DNA of 64,000 bases from contig NZ_NIZW01000001.1 of the NCBI RefSeq assembly GCF_002727185.1, forward strand, positions 558,001 to 622,000, written 5' to 3'. Shown here piece after piece: positions 1 through 7,724 of this stretch; the stretch's first letter is position 1; the number at the start of each line of letters is the position of its first letter. The stretch is from Rhodopirellula bahusiensis (GTDB lineage Bacteria; Planctomycetota; Planctomycetia; Pirellulales; Pirellulaceae). The translations under genes and the position numbers were made by a program. The notes below the pieces were generated by a model. It had not been told where the DNA came from and did not search any database. It was given only the letters and a program-made list of their open reading frames with translations.

Positions 1-1
1 G

Positions 2-1858
2 AGCGACGGTGAGTCGTTTCAAGGAAGCTGGATGGGGATCAAAGAAGACCAATGGCTGTTTTCAGTTGGCGAAGAAGAACGTCTCGTCGCAGCCGACCAA
101 ATCATGGTCATGGACTTCCTCCACGCCGCCTCGAAAAATCCTCCCGAAGAGCTATCCACCATCGATCAGTTGCAAATCAGAACCTTTGATGGGATGCGTC
201 TGAGTGGCCGTTTGGAACGAATCGACGATCAGTCCTTGCATGTCGTTGCAGCGGCGACACAAACCAAAGTTGCGATCCCAACTTCTAGCATCGACACGAT
301 CGACTTCCAGTCATCGCAACCGTTGGTGCCGTCGCAACGGGGACTGATGCGATTGGAACTGGACGGCACACGGCTTCACGGGCGTTTGCTCGATGCTGAA
401 CCGGACAGTCAGCCAACGGCACTCCGGTTCGAAACATCGGGCGCAGCACCAGTTGTCATGCGTCCCAACATCGAAGGAAAACTGACACTGCGTCCCAAAG
501 TGGAAACCACCAAATCCGCGACCGAACTTCGCATCGAGAGGCTGCAAAAGATTCGACAGGCAGCCCAAAAGCAAAACAATCTGCAACGCGCCGCCGTCCG
601 ACGCGCACCCGTCCAGCAAGCAAAAAAGCCTGGCATCTGGAACGTGTTCAGCAAAGTCTTCGACCCTAAAGAGAACGCGAAGGCGATTGCGGGAAGACCA
701 ATCTATCTGAAAACCGGCGAAGTCATCCCGGGCAGAGTGATTTCCATTGACGAAAATGAAGTCACCTTTGAATCCGGGATGACTCAGAAAACAAAGCTAC
801 CGAGAGAACAGATCCGTGCGATTCATCTGAGTTCGATCGGGAGCGAACCGGTCATCGACACGCAAGAACGCGAACGTTTGCTCACCGTTCCTCGCAATCG
901 AAAAAACAGCCCACCAACCCACCTCTTGATCGCTGACAATGGCGACATGATGCGTTGTCGACTGGTGTCACTCACCAAAGAAAACGCCGAGGTCGAATCA
1001 CGTCTAGAAACCATCACGATCCCTCGAAAAGTCATCTCAAAGATCATCTGGTTGAAACCGCCGATCGACACGGATGAGTCAACCAAAGCAACCGGCGAGG
1101 AGGCAGACGAAGAACTTGGAAACAAGAAAGCAGACGTCGATTCGGACAAATTGACGGTGCAAGGCAAGCTTCTCGATGGCAATCGATTGTCATTGGTTCC
1201 CGAGAGCGTTATCAATCAAACGATGATTGGCGAAAACTTTTTCCTCGGCCCGATTCGTCTGCCACTTGCGAACTGCGAGGAACTGTATCTCGGCAAACGC
1301 GACGATCTCGATAACCCCGATGATCCGCACGCGATTTGGCAACTGGTGAATGCTCCCGAACCCATCATCGGTGACTCGGGCGGTGGCGACGATTCGATGG
1401 CGGGCACACGATCCCCGCTGGTTGGCCAGAAAGCTCCTGACTTCAAACTCAAAACCTTGGATGGCGAACCGTTCCGCATCGCCGATCAAACTGGTCGAAC
1501 GCTGGTTTTGGATTTCTGGGCCACCTGGTGCGGTCCGTGCATGCAAGCCATGCCGGTGATCGAAGATGCGGTTGCCGAGTTTGATCCCGAGCAAGTCAGA
1601 TTGGTCGCGGTCAATTTGCAAGAAAGTGCCGACGACGTCCGCAACACACTCGACCGAATCGGAGTCAGCCCCGAAGTCGTGCTGGACATCGACGGTGTCG
1701 CGGCAGGACGCTACCAAGCCAACGCGATTCCTCAGACGGTCGTGATCGACGCAGAAGGCACCGTGACGCGAGTCTTCGTCGGCGGCGGATCGAAGCTGGG
1801 CGAACAATTGGCCGACGCCATTCGTGAAACGCTGGGTGAACCCGCGAAACAAAACTGA
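2..1858 (+). CDS. Secreted beta-module repeat protein with C-terminal thioredoxin-like (TlpA/redoxin) domain, 5' end outside window
   Basis: The reading frame is open to the left edge, reading SDGESFQGSW before the first in-window ATG at 32, so the true start lies upstream. The C-terminal ~140 residues form a TlpA/AhpC-type thioredoxin fold: a GQKAPDFKLKTLDG entry, the redox motif WCGPC (Cys codons at 1529 and 1538), and the cis-Pro segment AIPQTVVID. This suggests a thiol-disulfide oxidoreductase acting outside the cytoplasm. The long N-terminal part contains about four or five copies of a ~45-residue beta-rich unit: a DG or TGE turn, then GRL/GRV, a DxxxLxV strand, and an IPxxxIxxI end. A similar unit occurs in the protein at 18285-19319. 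The function of these units is unknown; the thioredoxin assignment is firm, the substrate is not. Confidence 0.8.
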   Translation, partial: SDGESFQGSWMGIKEDQWLFSVGEEERLVAADQIMVMDFLHAASKNPPEELSTIDQLQIRTFDGMRLSGRLERIDDQSLHVVAAATQTKVAIPTSSIDTIDFQSSQPLVPSQRGLMRLELDGTRLHGRLLDAEPDSQPTALRFETSGAAPVVMRPNIEGKLTLRPKVETTKSATELRIERLQKIRQAAQKQNNLQRAAVRRAPVQQAKKPGIWNVFSKVFDPKENAKAIAGRPIYLKTGEVIPGRVISIDENEVTFESGMTQKTKLPREQIRAIHLSSIGSEPVIDTQERERLLTVPRNRKNSPPTHLLIADNGDMMRCRLVSLTKENAEVESRLETITIPRKVISKIIWLKPPIDTDESTKATGEEADEELGNKKADVDSDKLTVQGKLLDGNRLSLVPESVINQTMIGENFFLGPIRLPLANCEELYLGKRDDLDNPDDPHAIWQLVNAPEPIIGDSGGGDDSMAGTRSPLVGQKAPDFKLKTLDGEPFRIADQTGRTLVLDFWATWCGPCMQAMPVIEDAVAEFDPEQVRLVAVNLQESADDVRNTLDRIGVSPEVVLDIDGVAAGRYQANAIPQTVVIDAEGTVTRVFVGGGSKLGEQLADAIRETLGEPAKQN

Positions 1859-2003
1859 ATCTAAAAAAACTTTTCGACAGGCGTGAGATTCTCGCTCGGT
1901 GGAGGACTGTTCTTCTTAGACGACACGTTTCGTTCACAGCGCCGCTCGAAAAGGAGCCACGTGACGGAGCAGGTGCAGCTTTTCTTTTCGGCGGTCCCCA
2001 GCC

Positions 2004-2585
2004 ATGCATTCTCCCGAAACACGACCGAGCTTGATCGTTCGATTGGGCGGTGCGGCAGACCAATCGGCTTGGTGGTCGTTTGTGGAAACCTACGAACCGT
2101 TTCTCAAGCACCTGGTCGCTCGGCATGGAACGCCCCCGTCGCACGTCGCCGACGTCACGCAGCAAGTCCTGATCTCGATCGCACGCAGCATTGATGGGTT
2201 CTCTGACGACGGCAAAGAAGCCTCGTTCCGGCGTTGGGTCCACCAGGTCTCCCGCAACGTCGTCATCAAGTACATGGCTCGCCAGCGGAAACAAATCACT
2301 GGCCTGGGCGGCACAGACGCACTGTTGCAACTCGACCAACAGCCCGCCATCGATGATCCCGCGTTGGAGGATCAGTACCAACATGAATTGATTGTTTGGG
2401 CCGCCGAGAAAGTCCGCTCCGAATTTGCCCCGACAAGCTGGCAAGCGTTTTGGGGCACGATGATCGAAGGCCGACCGGTCGCTGAGATCGCCGGAGAACT
2501 GAACGTTTCCGCGGGTAGCATTTACATGTCCCGTTCCCGCATTTTGCGTCGCATTCGATTGGTTCTCGACGAGGTGATGCAGTGA
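2004..2585 (+). CDS. ECF-type RNA polymerase sigma factor
   Basis: This 193-residue protein has the two helical parts of an extracytoplasmic-function sigma factor. Region 2 is seen around YEPFLKHLVARHG and FRRWVHQVSRNVV. Region 4 is a helix-turn-helix, EIAGELNVSAGSIYMSRSR, near the C terminus. It should direct RNA polymerase to a dedicated promoter set. The ATG at 2004 is the only in-frame start nearby, but no strong ribosome binding site precedes it. Its stop codon overlaps the GTG start of the kinase gene by four bases (GTGA), so the two are probably translated together. Planctomycete genomes are known to carry many sigma factors linked to Ser/Thr kinases; the targets of this one cannot be read from the window. 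Confidence 0.9.
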   Translation: MHSPETRPSLIVRLGGAADQSAWWSFVETYEPFLKHLVARHGTPPSHVADVTQQVLISIARSIDGFSDDGKEASFRRWVHQVSRNVVIKYMARQRKQITGLGGTDALLQLDQQPAIDDPALEDQYQHELIVWAAEKVRSEFAPTSWQAFWGTMIEGRPVAEIAGELNVSAGSIYMSRSRILRRIRLVLDEVMQ

Positions 2586-4048
2586 ACGCTTGGCACCCCA
2601 GCGACGATGTCTTGCGATTGGTGCTCGACGAACACGCCGATGCAAAGACGGACGAAGACGTCACCTCCCACCTCGATGAATGCGAGCTTTGCCAAACCAG
2701 AATCGAACAATTCGCTGAGTCCTCCCACGCGATTCGCGAATCACTCCGGCGTGAAACCATGTCGGGCAGCCTCGCGCTCGACACACCCAAGTTGGCCGCA
2801 CCCAGCGAAACGGCTTGGTTGGCCGATTTCGCGGTATCGTTTCTGCAGCCAACCGATCAGCCCGATGCGATTGGCAAACTCGGTGAGTTCGAAGTCCAAT
2901 CCGTGATCGGGCACGGCGGAATGGGAATTGTGCTGAAGGGTTTTCAACCGGAACTGAATCGTCCGGTGGCTATCAAAGTCATGTCGCCGCATTTGGCCTC
3001 GATCGGAACGGCTCGCAAACGTTTTCTTCGCGAGGCACAGGCGACCGCGGCGATCGTGCATCCCAATGTGATGCCGATTTTGTCCGTCAGTGAATCGGCC
3101 ACCCTGCCCTACTTGGTCATGCCGTATGTGGCTTGCCGGACACTGCAACAACGAATCGACACCGAGGGTCCGCTGCCGATCACCGATGTGCTGCGAATCG
3201 GTATCCAAGTCGCCGCGGCGCTTGCCGCCGCCCACCGGCAAGGATTGGTGCATCGCGACGTGAAGCCCGCCAACATCCTGATCGAACCTGCCGTCGACCG
3301 AACGATGTTGACCGACTTTGGTCTGGCCCGGGCCGCCGATGATGTGACCGTCACACGCTCCGGTGTGATCGCGGGAACGCCGCAGTACATGTCACCTGAA
3401 CAAGCCCGTGGTGAATCGGTCGATGCTCGCAGCGATCTGTTTGCACTGGGATGTGTTCTGTACGCGATGGCCGCGGGACGCCCGCCCTTTCGTTCGGAAA
3501 CCAGTTACGGAATTCTGCGCCGGATCACAGATCATCCTCATCGTCCGATGCGGGAAAGCCAAGCGAGCGTTCCGGTTTGGATGGACCACTTGGTCGATCA
3601 ATTGCTTCGCAAGGACGCAAGAAATCGAGTCAGCAGCGCCGAAGAAACGCAGCGTTTGCTGGAAGCCTGCTTGGCCCACGTGCAACAACCCAGCATCCCT
3701 CTTCCGAGCGAAGTGATGGCATCGAAAAGACCCCACATCCGTCTCGCGATTTTACTGACGGTTCTGCTTCTGGTTACCGTTCCATTGATCGCCACCAATG
3801 TCTGGAACCGATCGAGAACGCCCCGACCGAATGTCGTCAAGACGCGACCGGCTAGCAATCCTTCCGCGTCCCAACCCGAGCCCGTCGCTCCCGATTTTGC
3901 CTTCGCGGGACCGATCACCGAATCGGTGTGGGACGAACCGACAAAGAACGAAACCACCTCGCTGGCCGAGATCGATTCCCAACTGGAACTCATCCAGAAG
4001 CAGATCGAATCGCTGCAAAAAAGCCTCGATGTCAATGAGCAACCATGA
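2582..4048 (+). CDS. Membrane Ser/Thr protein kinase with N-terminal zinc anti-sigma-like motif
   Basis: The 488-residue protein starts with a HxxxCxxC motif (H30, C34, C37), as in zinc-binding anti-sigma factors. A complete Hanks-type kinase domain follows: glycine loop GHGGMGIV near 109, catalytic lysine K132 in VAIKVM, HRDVK at 224-228, DFG at 245-247, and the activation segment GTPQYMSPEQ. One membrane helix lies at about 386-408, followed by a short outer segment ending in a predicted coiled coil (LAEIDSQLELIQKQIESLQK). The start is GTG at 2582, inside the stop of the sigma gene. The layout suggests the kinase domain is cytoplasmic, binds the co-encoded sigma factor through the zinc motif and controls it in response to an outside cue sensed by the tail. 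The kinase call is certain; the sigma coupling is inferred from overlap and motif. Confidence 0.92.
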   Translation: MNAWHPSDDVLRLVLDEHADAKTDEDVTSHLDECELCQTRIEQFAESSHAIRESLRRETMSGSLALDTPKLAAPSETAWLADFAVSFLQPTDQPDAIGKLGEFEVQSVIGHGGMGIVLKGFQPELNRPVAIKVMSPHLASIGTARKRFLREAQATAAIVHPNVMPILSVSESATLPYLVMPYVACRTLQQRIDTEGPLPITDVLRIGIQVAAALAAAHRQGLVHRDVKPANILIEPAVDRTMLTDFGLARAADDVTVTRSGVIAGTPQYMSPEQARGESVDARSDLFALGCVLYAMAAGRPPFRSETSYGILRRITDHPHRPMRESQASVPVWMDHLVDQLLRKDARNRVSSAEETQRLLEACLAHVQQPSIPLPSEVMASKRPHIRLAILLTVLLLVTVPLIATNVWNRSRTPRPNVVKTRPASNPSASQPEPVAPDFAFAGPITESVWDEPTKNETTSLAEIDSQLELIQKQIESLQKSLDVNEQP

Positions 4049-4187
4049 ATGCTTCGTCCCCGCTTCAGAGGATTGAGCGAAGAGGCCGTGCAGTTTTGAA
4101 ATGCCGTTCTCGTAACATCCAGCAAACCCCGCCCGCGCAGGAGGCGGTGCAGATTTCAAGTTGTTGTTTTGCAAAGCGTTTCTCATC

Positions 4188-4206
4188 ACCCTCCCCTTGG
4201 GAGGGT
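4188..4206. repeat. Palindrome ACCCTCCC-CTT-GGGAGGGT
   Basis: Eight-base perfect stem (4188-4195 with 4199-4206) around a three-base loop. The same stem recurs at 4275-4293 with loop AAA. Confidence 0.85.
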
Positions 4207-4274
4207 CGAGCGAAGCGAGGGGAGGGCTCAGCATTGGATCCAGCGCGTAACCCTCCCCGGCCCGAAGCGGTCCG

Positions 4275-4293
4275 ACCCTCCCAAAGGGAGGGT
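4275..4293. repeat. Palindrome ACCCTCCC-AAA-GGGAGGGT
   Basis: Second copy of the stem seen at 4188-4206, with a different three-base loop. It lies about 70 bases downstream of the first copy. Confidence 0.85.
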
Positions 4294-4355
4294 GAAGTAA
4301 AACTACACGACCTCGCAGTTCTGTCCCACGCCCCAAAGGGGCAGCTCTACGATAG

Positions 4356-4374
4356 CCCCAGGCATCGCCTGGGG
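4356..4374. repeat. Palindrome CCCCAGGC-ATC-GCCTGGGG
   Basis: Eight-base perfect stem with a three-base loop. It has the same layout as the element at 4486-4504 but a different stem sequence. Confidence 0.85.
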
Positions 4375-4398
4375 TTTCGTTACGAACGCTCCAACGCG

Positions 4399-4462
4399 AG
4401 CCCCAACGGGGCGGCCCAAACAGAGAGTCCCTCAAAAACGCTAGGACCGCCCCGTTGGGGCT
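4399..4462. repeat. Long inverted repeat, 16-base arms
   Basis: The arm AGCCCCAACGGGGCGG (4399-4414) is perfectly complementary to CCGCCCCGTTGGGGCT (4447-4462), with 32 bases between them. Each arm also has its own smaller CCCC/GGGG symmetry. A related GCCCCCGTTGGGGC lies at about 4518-4531. Confidence 0.85.
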
Positions 4463-4485
4463 TTGCAATCTTGTTCCCTCCGCAA

Positions 4486-4504
4486 CCCAGGGCGTCGCCC
4501 TGGG
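4486..4504. repeat. Palindrome CCCAGGGC-GTC-GCCCTGGG
   Basis: Eight-base perfect stem with a three-base loop, part of the same repeat cluster. Confidence 0.85.
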
Positions 4505-4658
4505 CTGTTATAGGGCTGCCCCCGTTGGGGCGAAGTCGTGGAACAGAACTTGCGCGGTCCAGAACGGTGTCACCCCTCAAGTGTTGACCGTCCAGGCAAT
4601 GCACGCCGCCTCCCATCCCCGGCCCTCACCCTCGCGTAAGCCTGAACGGCGTCGCTCG

Positions 4659-4689
4659 ACCTCTCCCCATCCTTCGTTTCGGGAGAGGT
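4659..4689. repeat. Inverted repeat ACCTCTCCC / GGGAGAGGT
   Basis: Nine-base perfect arms (4659-4667 and 4681-4689) separated by 13 bases. Confidence 0.8.
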
Positions 4690-4753
4690 GCACCGGGCCG
4701 ATACCCACAAAGGATCTGCCCCATGAAGAACGAAAAACAGTCCCATCACCATC

Positions 4754-4770
4754 GCCAGGTGAGACCTGGC
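4754..4770. repeat. GCCAGGT-n3-ACCTGGC repeat, copy 1
   Basis: Seven-base arms around a three-base loop. Two further copies lie at 5964-5980 and 6065-6081, on the other side of the next gene. This copy ends 17 bases before the start codon at 4788. Confidence 0.85.
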
Positions 4771-4787
4771 CTACTCGGAGAATTCTC

Positions 4788-5945
4788 ATGTGCACACGAC
4801 TGAGTCTGCTGTTTGCGGTTGTCTTCTCATTGATGCTTGGTATCGCCATGCCCGCTCGATCGCTCCAGGCGCAGGGAGACATGATGATGGGCGACATGGG
4901 AATGGACAGCATGATGGGAGGAATGGCCTCTCCGTCACCTTCCAGCCTCCCTCTCAAAATCACAATCCTTCTCGGTCCCGACTATGACTTCGAGACCAAA
5001 CCCTTCATGACAGTCCAAGACGTCCTGAAGTGTTTTCCAAACTACGAGTACAGTAGAGGAAGGGGAGGCATGACACCTCCCACCATCCAATATCGCAATC
5101 CCACCTCGGGGTTGATCGACTTGGACATGAAACTCTCGATCCCCGACAAGCCCGAGCGGCATGTCATCGCTCGTATGCCGGAGGGTTTGAAAGAAGAAGA
5201 CGTCGAATCTTGGAAACGCAAGATTCGCCTGAAAGCATTGCGATTTGGTTTGAACCGCGTGACATTCCTGCCCAGTGACTTCAGCATTCCCAAAGACCAA
5301 AGCAGCATGTGGTTGCAGGTCCCGGTTGGAAGCCAGACGGCCTTGAAATCCAACATGGAACAACACATCGCGATCGCGTTGGACCTAGCCGAGTCCTCCG
5401 AGACCAACGGCCGACGCCCCCGCATTGACTTGTTCTTTTCAAAAGAACTCGCCAACCAAGATCCATTCGCACCAACCTCTCAAAAATACGATCCATTTGC
5501 TCCCGCCACCGTCGACCCGTTTGGCGGGTCCCCGCCCAAGAAGACTGCCTCACCGCAGAGATCAGATCCATTTGGGGCCGGAACGGGAGCCGATCCGTTT
5601 GCCGCTCCACCGGCAAACAAGCTTGCTTCGATCCCAAACGTTGTCGAGAAGACTCAGAGAATACGCCAACAGATCGCCGAAGAGCTCAAGAGTTTGAGTG
5701 AAGCAAGCGACAACGAAGCAACTGACATAGCAGAATCAAAAGTCAAAGACCGGATCAAGGCGATGTTCATCGAACTTGAAAGGGAGCAGATCCGAATGAA
5801 ACAACTGCACATTCAGCAACTGGAAAAGCAGTTGCAACAAATCAGTGAATCCATCGAAGAACTCAGTCGCCCCAAATCCATCGAACAACGAGTTCAAAAG
5901 CAACTGGAATTGATCGACAAGAGCGTGCAAGACACCCAGAAATGA
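4788..5945 (+). CDS. Secreted hypothetical protein with DPF repeats and C-terminal coiled coil
   Basis: The ATG at 4788 is chosen because it is preceded by GGAG at 4777-4780 and opens a clear signal peptide (MCTRLSLLFAVVFSLMLGIA, cleavage probably near SLQAQG). That gives 385 residues. The frame continues upstream but through palindromic repeats. After the signal comes a Met/Gly-rich patch (MMMGDMGMDSMMGGM), a folded central region of about 170 residues, five DPF tripeptides in a Pro/Ala-rich linker (about residues 225-280), and a long charged coiled coil to the end. No family was recognised. It follows the sigma/kinase pair on the same strand, and the kinase also ends in an outer coiled coil, so a link is possible but unproven. 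Repeats on both sides make a separate promoter likely. Confidence 0.7.
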   Translation: MCTRLSLLFAVVFSLMLGIAMPARSLQAQGDMMMGDMGMDSMMGGMASPSPSSLPLKITILLGPDYDFETKPFMTVQDVLKCFPNYEYSRGRGGMTPPTIQYRNPTSGLIDLDMKLSIPDKPERHVIARMPEGLKEEDVESWKRKIRLKALRFGLNRVTFLPSDFSIPKDQSSMWLQVPVGSQTALKSNMEQHIAIALDLAESSETNGRRPRIDLFFSKELANQDPFAPTSQKYDPFAPATVDPFGGSPPKKTASPQRSDPFGAGTGADPFAAPPANKLASIPNVVEKTQRIRQQIAEELKSLSEASDNEATDIAESKVKDRIKAMFIELEREQIRMKQLHIQQLEKQLQQISESIEELSRPKSIEQRVQKQLELIDKSVQDTQK

Positions 5946-5947
5946 CC

Positions 5948-5980
5948 GTAGCCGGATTCGTAGGCCAGGTTGTACCTGGC
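5948..5980. repeat. GTAGCCGGATTCG plus GCCAGGT-n3-ACCTGGC repeat, copy 2
   Basis: The 13-base motif at 5948-5960 recurs exactly at 6097-6109. The palindrome at 5964-5980 is the second GCCAGGT copy. The unit starts two bases after the stop codon of the upstream gene. Confidence 0.85.
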
Positions 5981-6064
5981 TACCCCAATCGATGCTTTGG
6001 AACAAAGCGAGACGTGTGATTCAACGTCGCTCGCGAGCGTATCGCGGGCTGGCGTTTTACCATC

Positions 6065-6109
6065 GCCAGGTGGAACCTGGCCTACGCAGCAACGATGTAG
6101 CCGGATTCG
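6065..6109. repeat. GCCAGGT-n3-ACCTGGC plus GTAGCCGGATTCG repeat, copy 3
   Basis: Third palindrome at 6065-6081, with the 13-base motif again at 6097-6109. Here the palindrome comes before the motif, the reverse of copy 2, so the two parts are modular. Confidence 0.85.
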
Positions 6110-6132
6110 CCAAGAATTCGGTGGGTGACACC

Positions 6133-7485
6133 TTAAACCGTGGGCAACTTCCATGGGGCACGGTACTCGTAGTGCAACATCTCGTTGGCGGCTTCGTCGT
6201 TGGTGAACTGCTCCGCCTTTGCATCCCAATCCAATCGCTTGCCCAGCGTTTGTGAAATATTCGCGAGGTGACAGAACGTGGTGCTGCGGTGACCAATCTC
6301 AATGTCGGCGTGACATCGTTCGCGCGAAACCATGCAGTCCAGGAAGTTGCGAGCGTGATTGACGGTCAGCACGTGATTGTTCGAAACCTCCGAACGTGTC
6401 TCCGGTTTGGCAAAGTCTTCTTGCTTCGAAAACTGGCCGCGTCGTTCAGGAAGAATCTCGTACTGGCGTTCAGAAACGTACGCCGTGCCCTTGGTGCCAC
6501 GCAGCTCGATTTCGCCTGACGCGAGCGTTGGGTTCATGCTGGTTTCGTATTGTCCAAAGACCGCCAATCGCCCCGATGCGAATTGGAATGTCACTTCCAT
6601 CGTGTCCGGGATCGTGCGGTCATCGTCGACACCAAAACGTCCGCCCATCGCACAAACGCTGGACGGTGCCTCTTCGCCCAGGCACCAACGAATCGCGTCG
6701 AGGTAATGCACTCCCCAGTTCCCCATTTGCGAACTGTAGTCCTGCCACCAACGAAATTTGTACGGAGCAATGTTGTCTTGATAGGGTTGCTCGGCCCGCG
6801 GCCCCACCCACATGTCCCAGTCTAAATGAGCAGGTGGCTTCGACGTGGGAAGCTTGCCGATGCCGCCGGGTGCCATGTTGCTGAGCCGATAGGCACGTGA
6901 CACGCAGACTTTGCCCAACAGATCATCCTGCACCCGCCCGGCCAACTCGTGATACAGCGGACTGCTGCGGCGATGCGTGCCGACCTGCGTGACTCGGTTG
7001 AACTTTCGAGCCGCGTTGACCATGGCTCGGCCTTCGACGATCGTCGCCGAAAGTGGTTTCTCGACATAGACGTCCTTGCCGGCTTGGCAAGCTGAGATCA
7101 TCTGCAACGCGTGCCAATGATCAGGGCTGGCGATGACCACCGCATCGACTTCAGAACGCTCCAGCAATTCGCGGTAGTCGCCGGTTTCATAGACGCCGCT
7201 TCCAGCCGTTTCGCCGGCCTTTTTCGCAGCCACCGCCAAAGCATTGGAATCCACGTCGCACACGGCGACGGGCTGGCAATCCTCGTGTTCGGCGAATGCT
7301 TTCATCAATTGGCTGCCGCGATTAGCGACACCGATGAACCCCAGACCGACGCGGTCGTTGGCCCCTGCTGCTCGAGCACGCGACAAAGCCGTTCCGGCGG
7401 ACAGCACAAACGTCGTCGCGGCAGTTTTTTGAAATCGACGACGCGAGACCGATTGTGACTCGGGAGTGGGGCGGGATTTTGGCAT
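6133..7485 (-). CDS. Tat-exported Gfo/Idh/MocA family oxidoreductase
   Basis: The 450-residue protein opens with a twin-arginine signal (SRRRFQK at 14-20, then a hydrophobic stretch to about residue 40). An NAD(P)-binding Rossmann fold follows (VGLGFIGVANRG) and then the family motif EKPLS, which carries the catalytic-region lysine. The C-terminal part fits the usual Gfo/Idh/MocA substrate domain. A GAGG ribosome binding site lies just upstream of the ATG at 7485. Such exported enzymes are expanded in planctomycetes and are thought to oxidise or rearrange sugars outside the cytoplasm, some acting as GH109-like glycosidases. The exact substrate cannot be named. No operon partner is obvious: the gene is convergent with the upstream secreted protein and divergent from the M13 peptidase. 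Confidence 0.92.
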   Translation of the reverse strand: MPKSRPTPESQSVSRRRFQKTAATTFVLSAGTALSRARAAGANDRVGLGFIGVANRGSQLMKAFAEHEDCQPVAVCDVDSNALAVAAKKAGETAGSGVYETGDYRELLERSEVDAVVIASPDHWHALQMISACQAGKDVYVEKPLSATIVEGRAMVNAARKFNRVTQVGTHRRSSPLYHELAGRVQDDLLGKVCVSRAYRLSNMAPGGIGKLPTSKPPAHLDWDMWVGPRAEQPYQDNIAPYKFRWWQDYSSQMGNWGVHYLDAIRWCLGEEAPSSVCAMGGRFGVDDDRTIPDTMEVTFQFASGRLAVFGQYETSMNPTLASGEIELRGTKGTAYVSERQYEILPERRGQFSKQEDFAKPETRSEVSNNHVLTVNHARNFLDCMVSRERCHADIEIGHRSTTFCHLANISQTLGKRLDWDAKAEQFTNDEAANEMLHYEYRAPWKLPTV

Positions 7486-7724
7486 AATTTCCTCGCAGTG
7501 GGGACGAAAGGCGGGAGCGCGGGCGGGTCCGACATCTTACCCGGCCGAGACGCGTGAGTGTCGCATTTCGGCACCTGACACCAACCCGGATTTGTGGGAC
7601 GATGCCCCGGGTGCTGCACCTCACGAACCGGCATTTTCCCGGAATCGTATGGGTCGTTGCCCGCCCACTTTGCTCCCTCAAATTGATTCCCTTCAATCGA
7701 CTCGTTTCGACAAAAGGATTGCTC

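Larger units (their letters stand above)
4049..4787. repeat. Intergenic mosaic of short palindromic repeats, no gene seen
   Basis: This 739-base stretch has no convincing gene. It contains at least seven separate inverted repeats, listed individually, mostly C/G-rich stems with three-base loops. One reading frame runs through it into the downstream gene, but it translates the palindromes into low-complexity, Pro/Arg-rich sequence and is not considered coding. The repeats resemble dispersed REP-like elements. Confidence 0.75.

Noticed and set aside
1665-2645. 326-codon minus-strand frame across the sigma gene
   Set aside because: It spans two genes on the other strand and has an Arg-rich, non-protein-like sequence.
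4455-4787. Upstream extension of the DPF-repeat protein
   Set aside because: It translates palindromic repeats, has no signal peptide at its own start, and the ATG at 4788 has a ribosome binding site.
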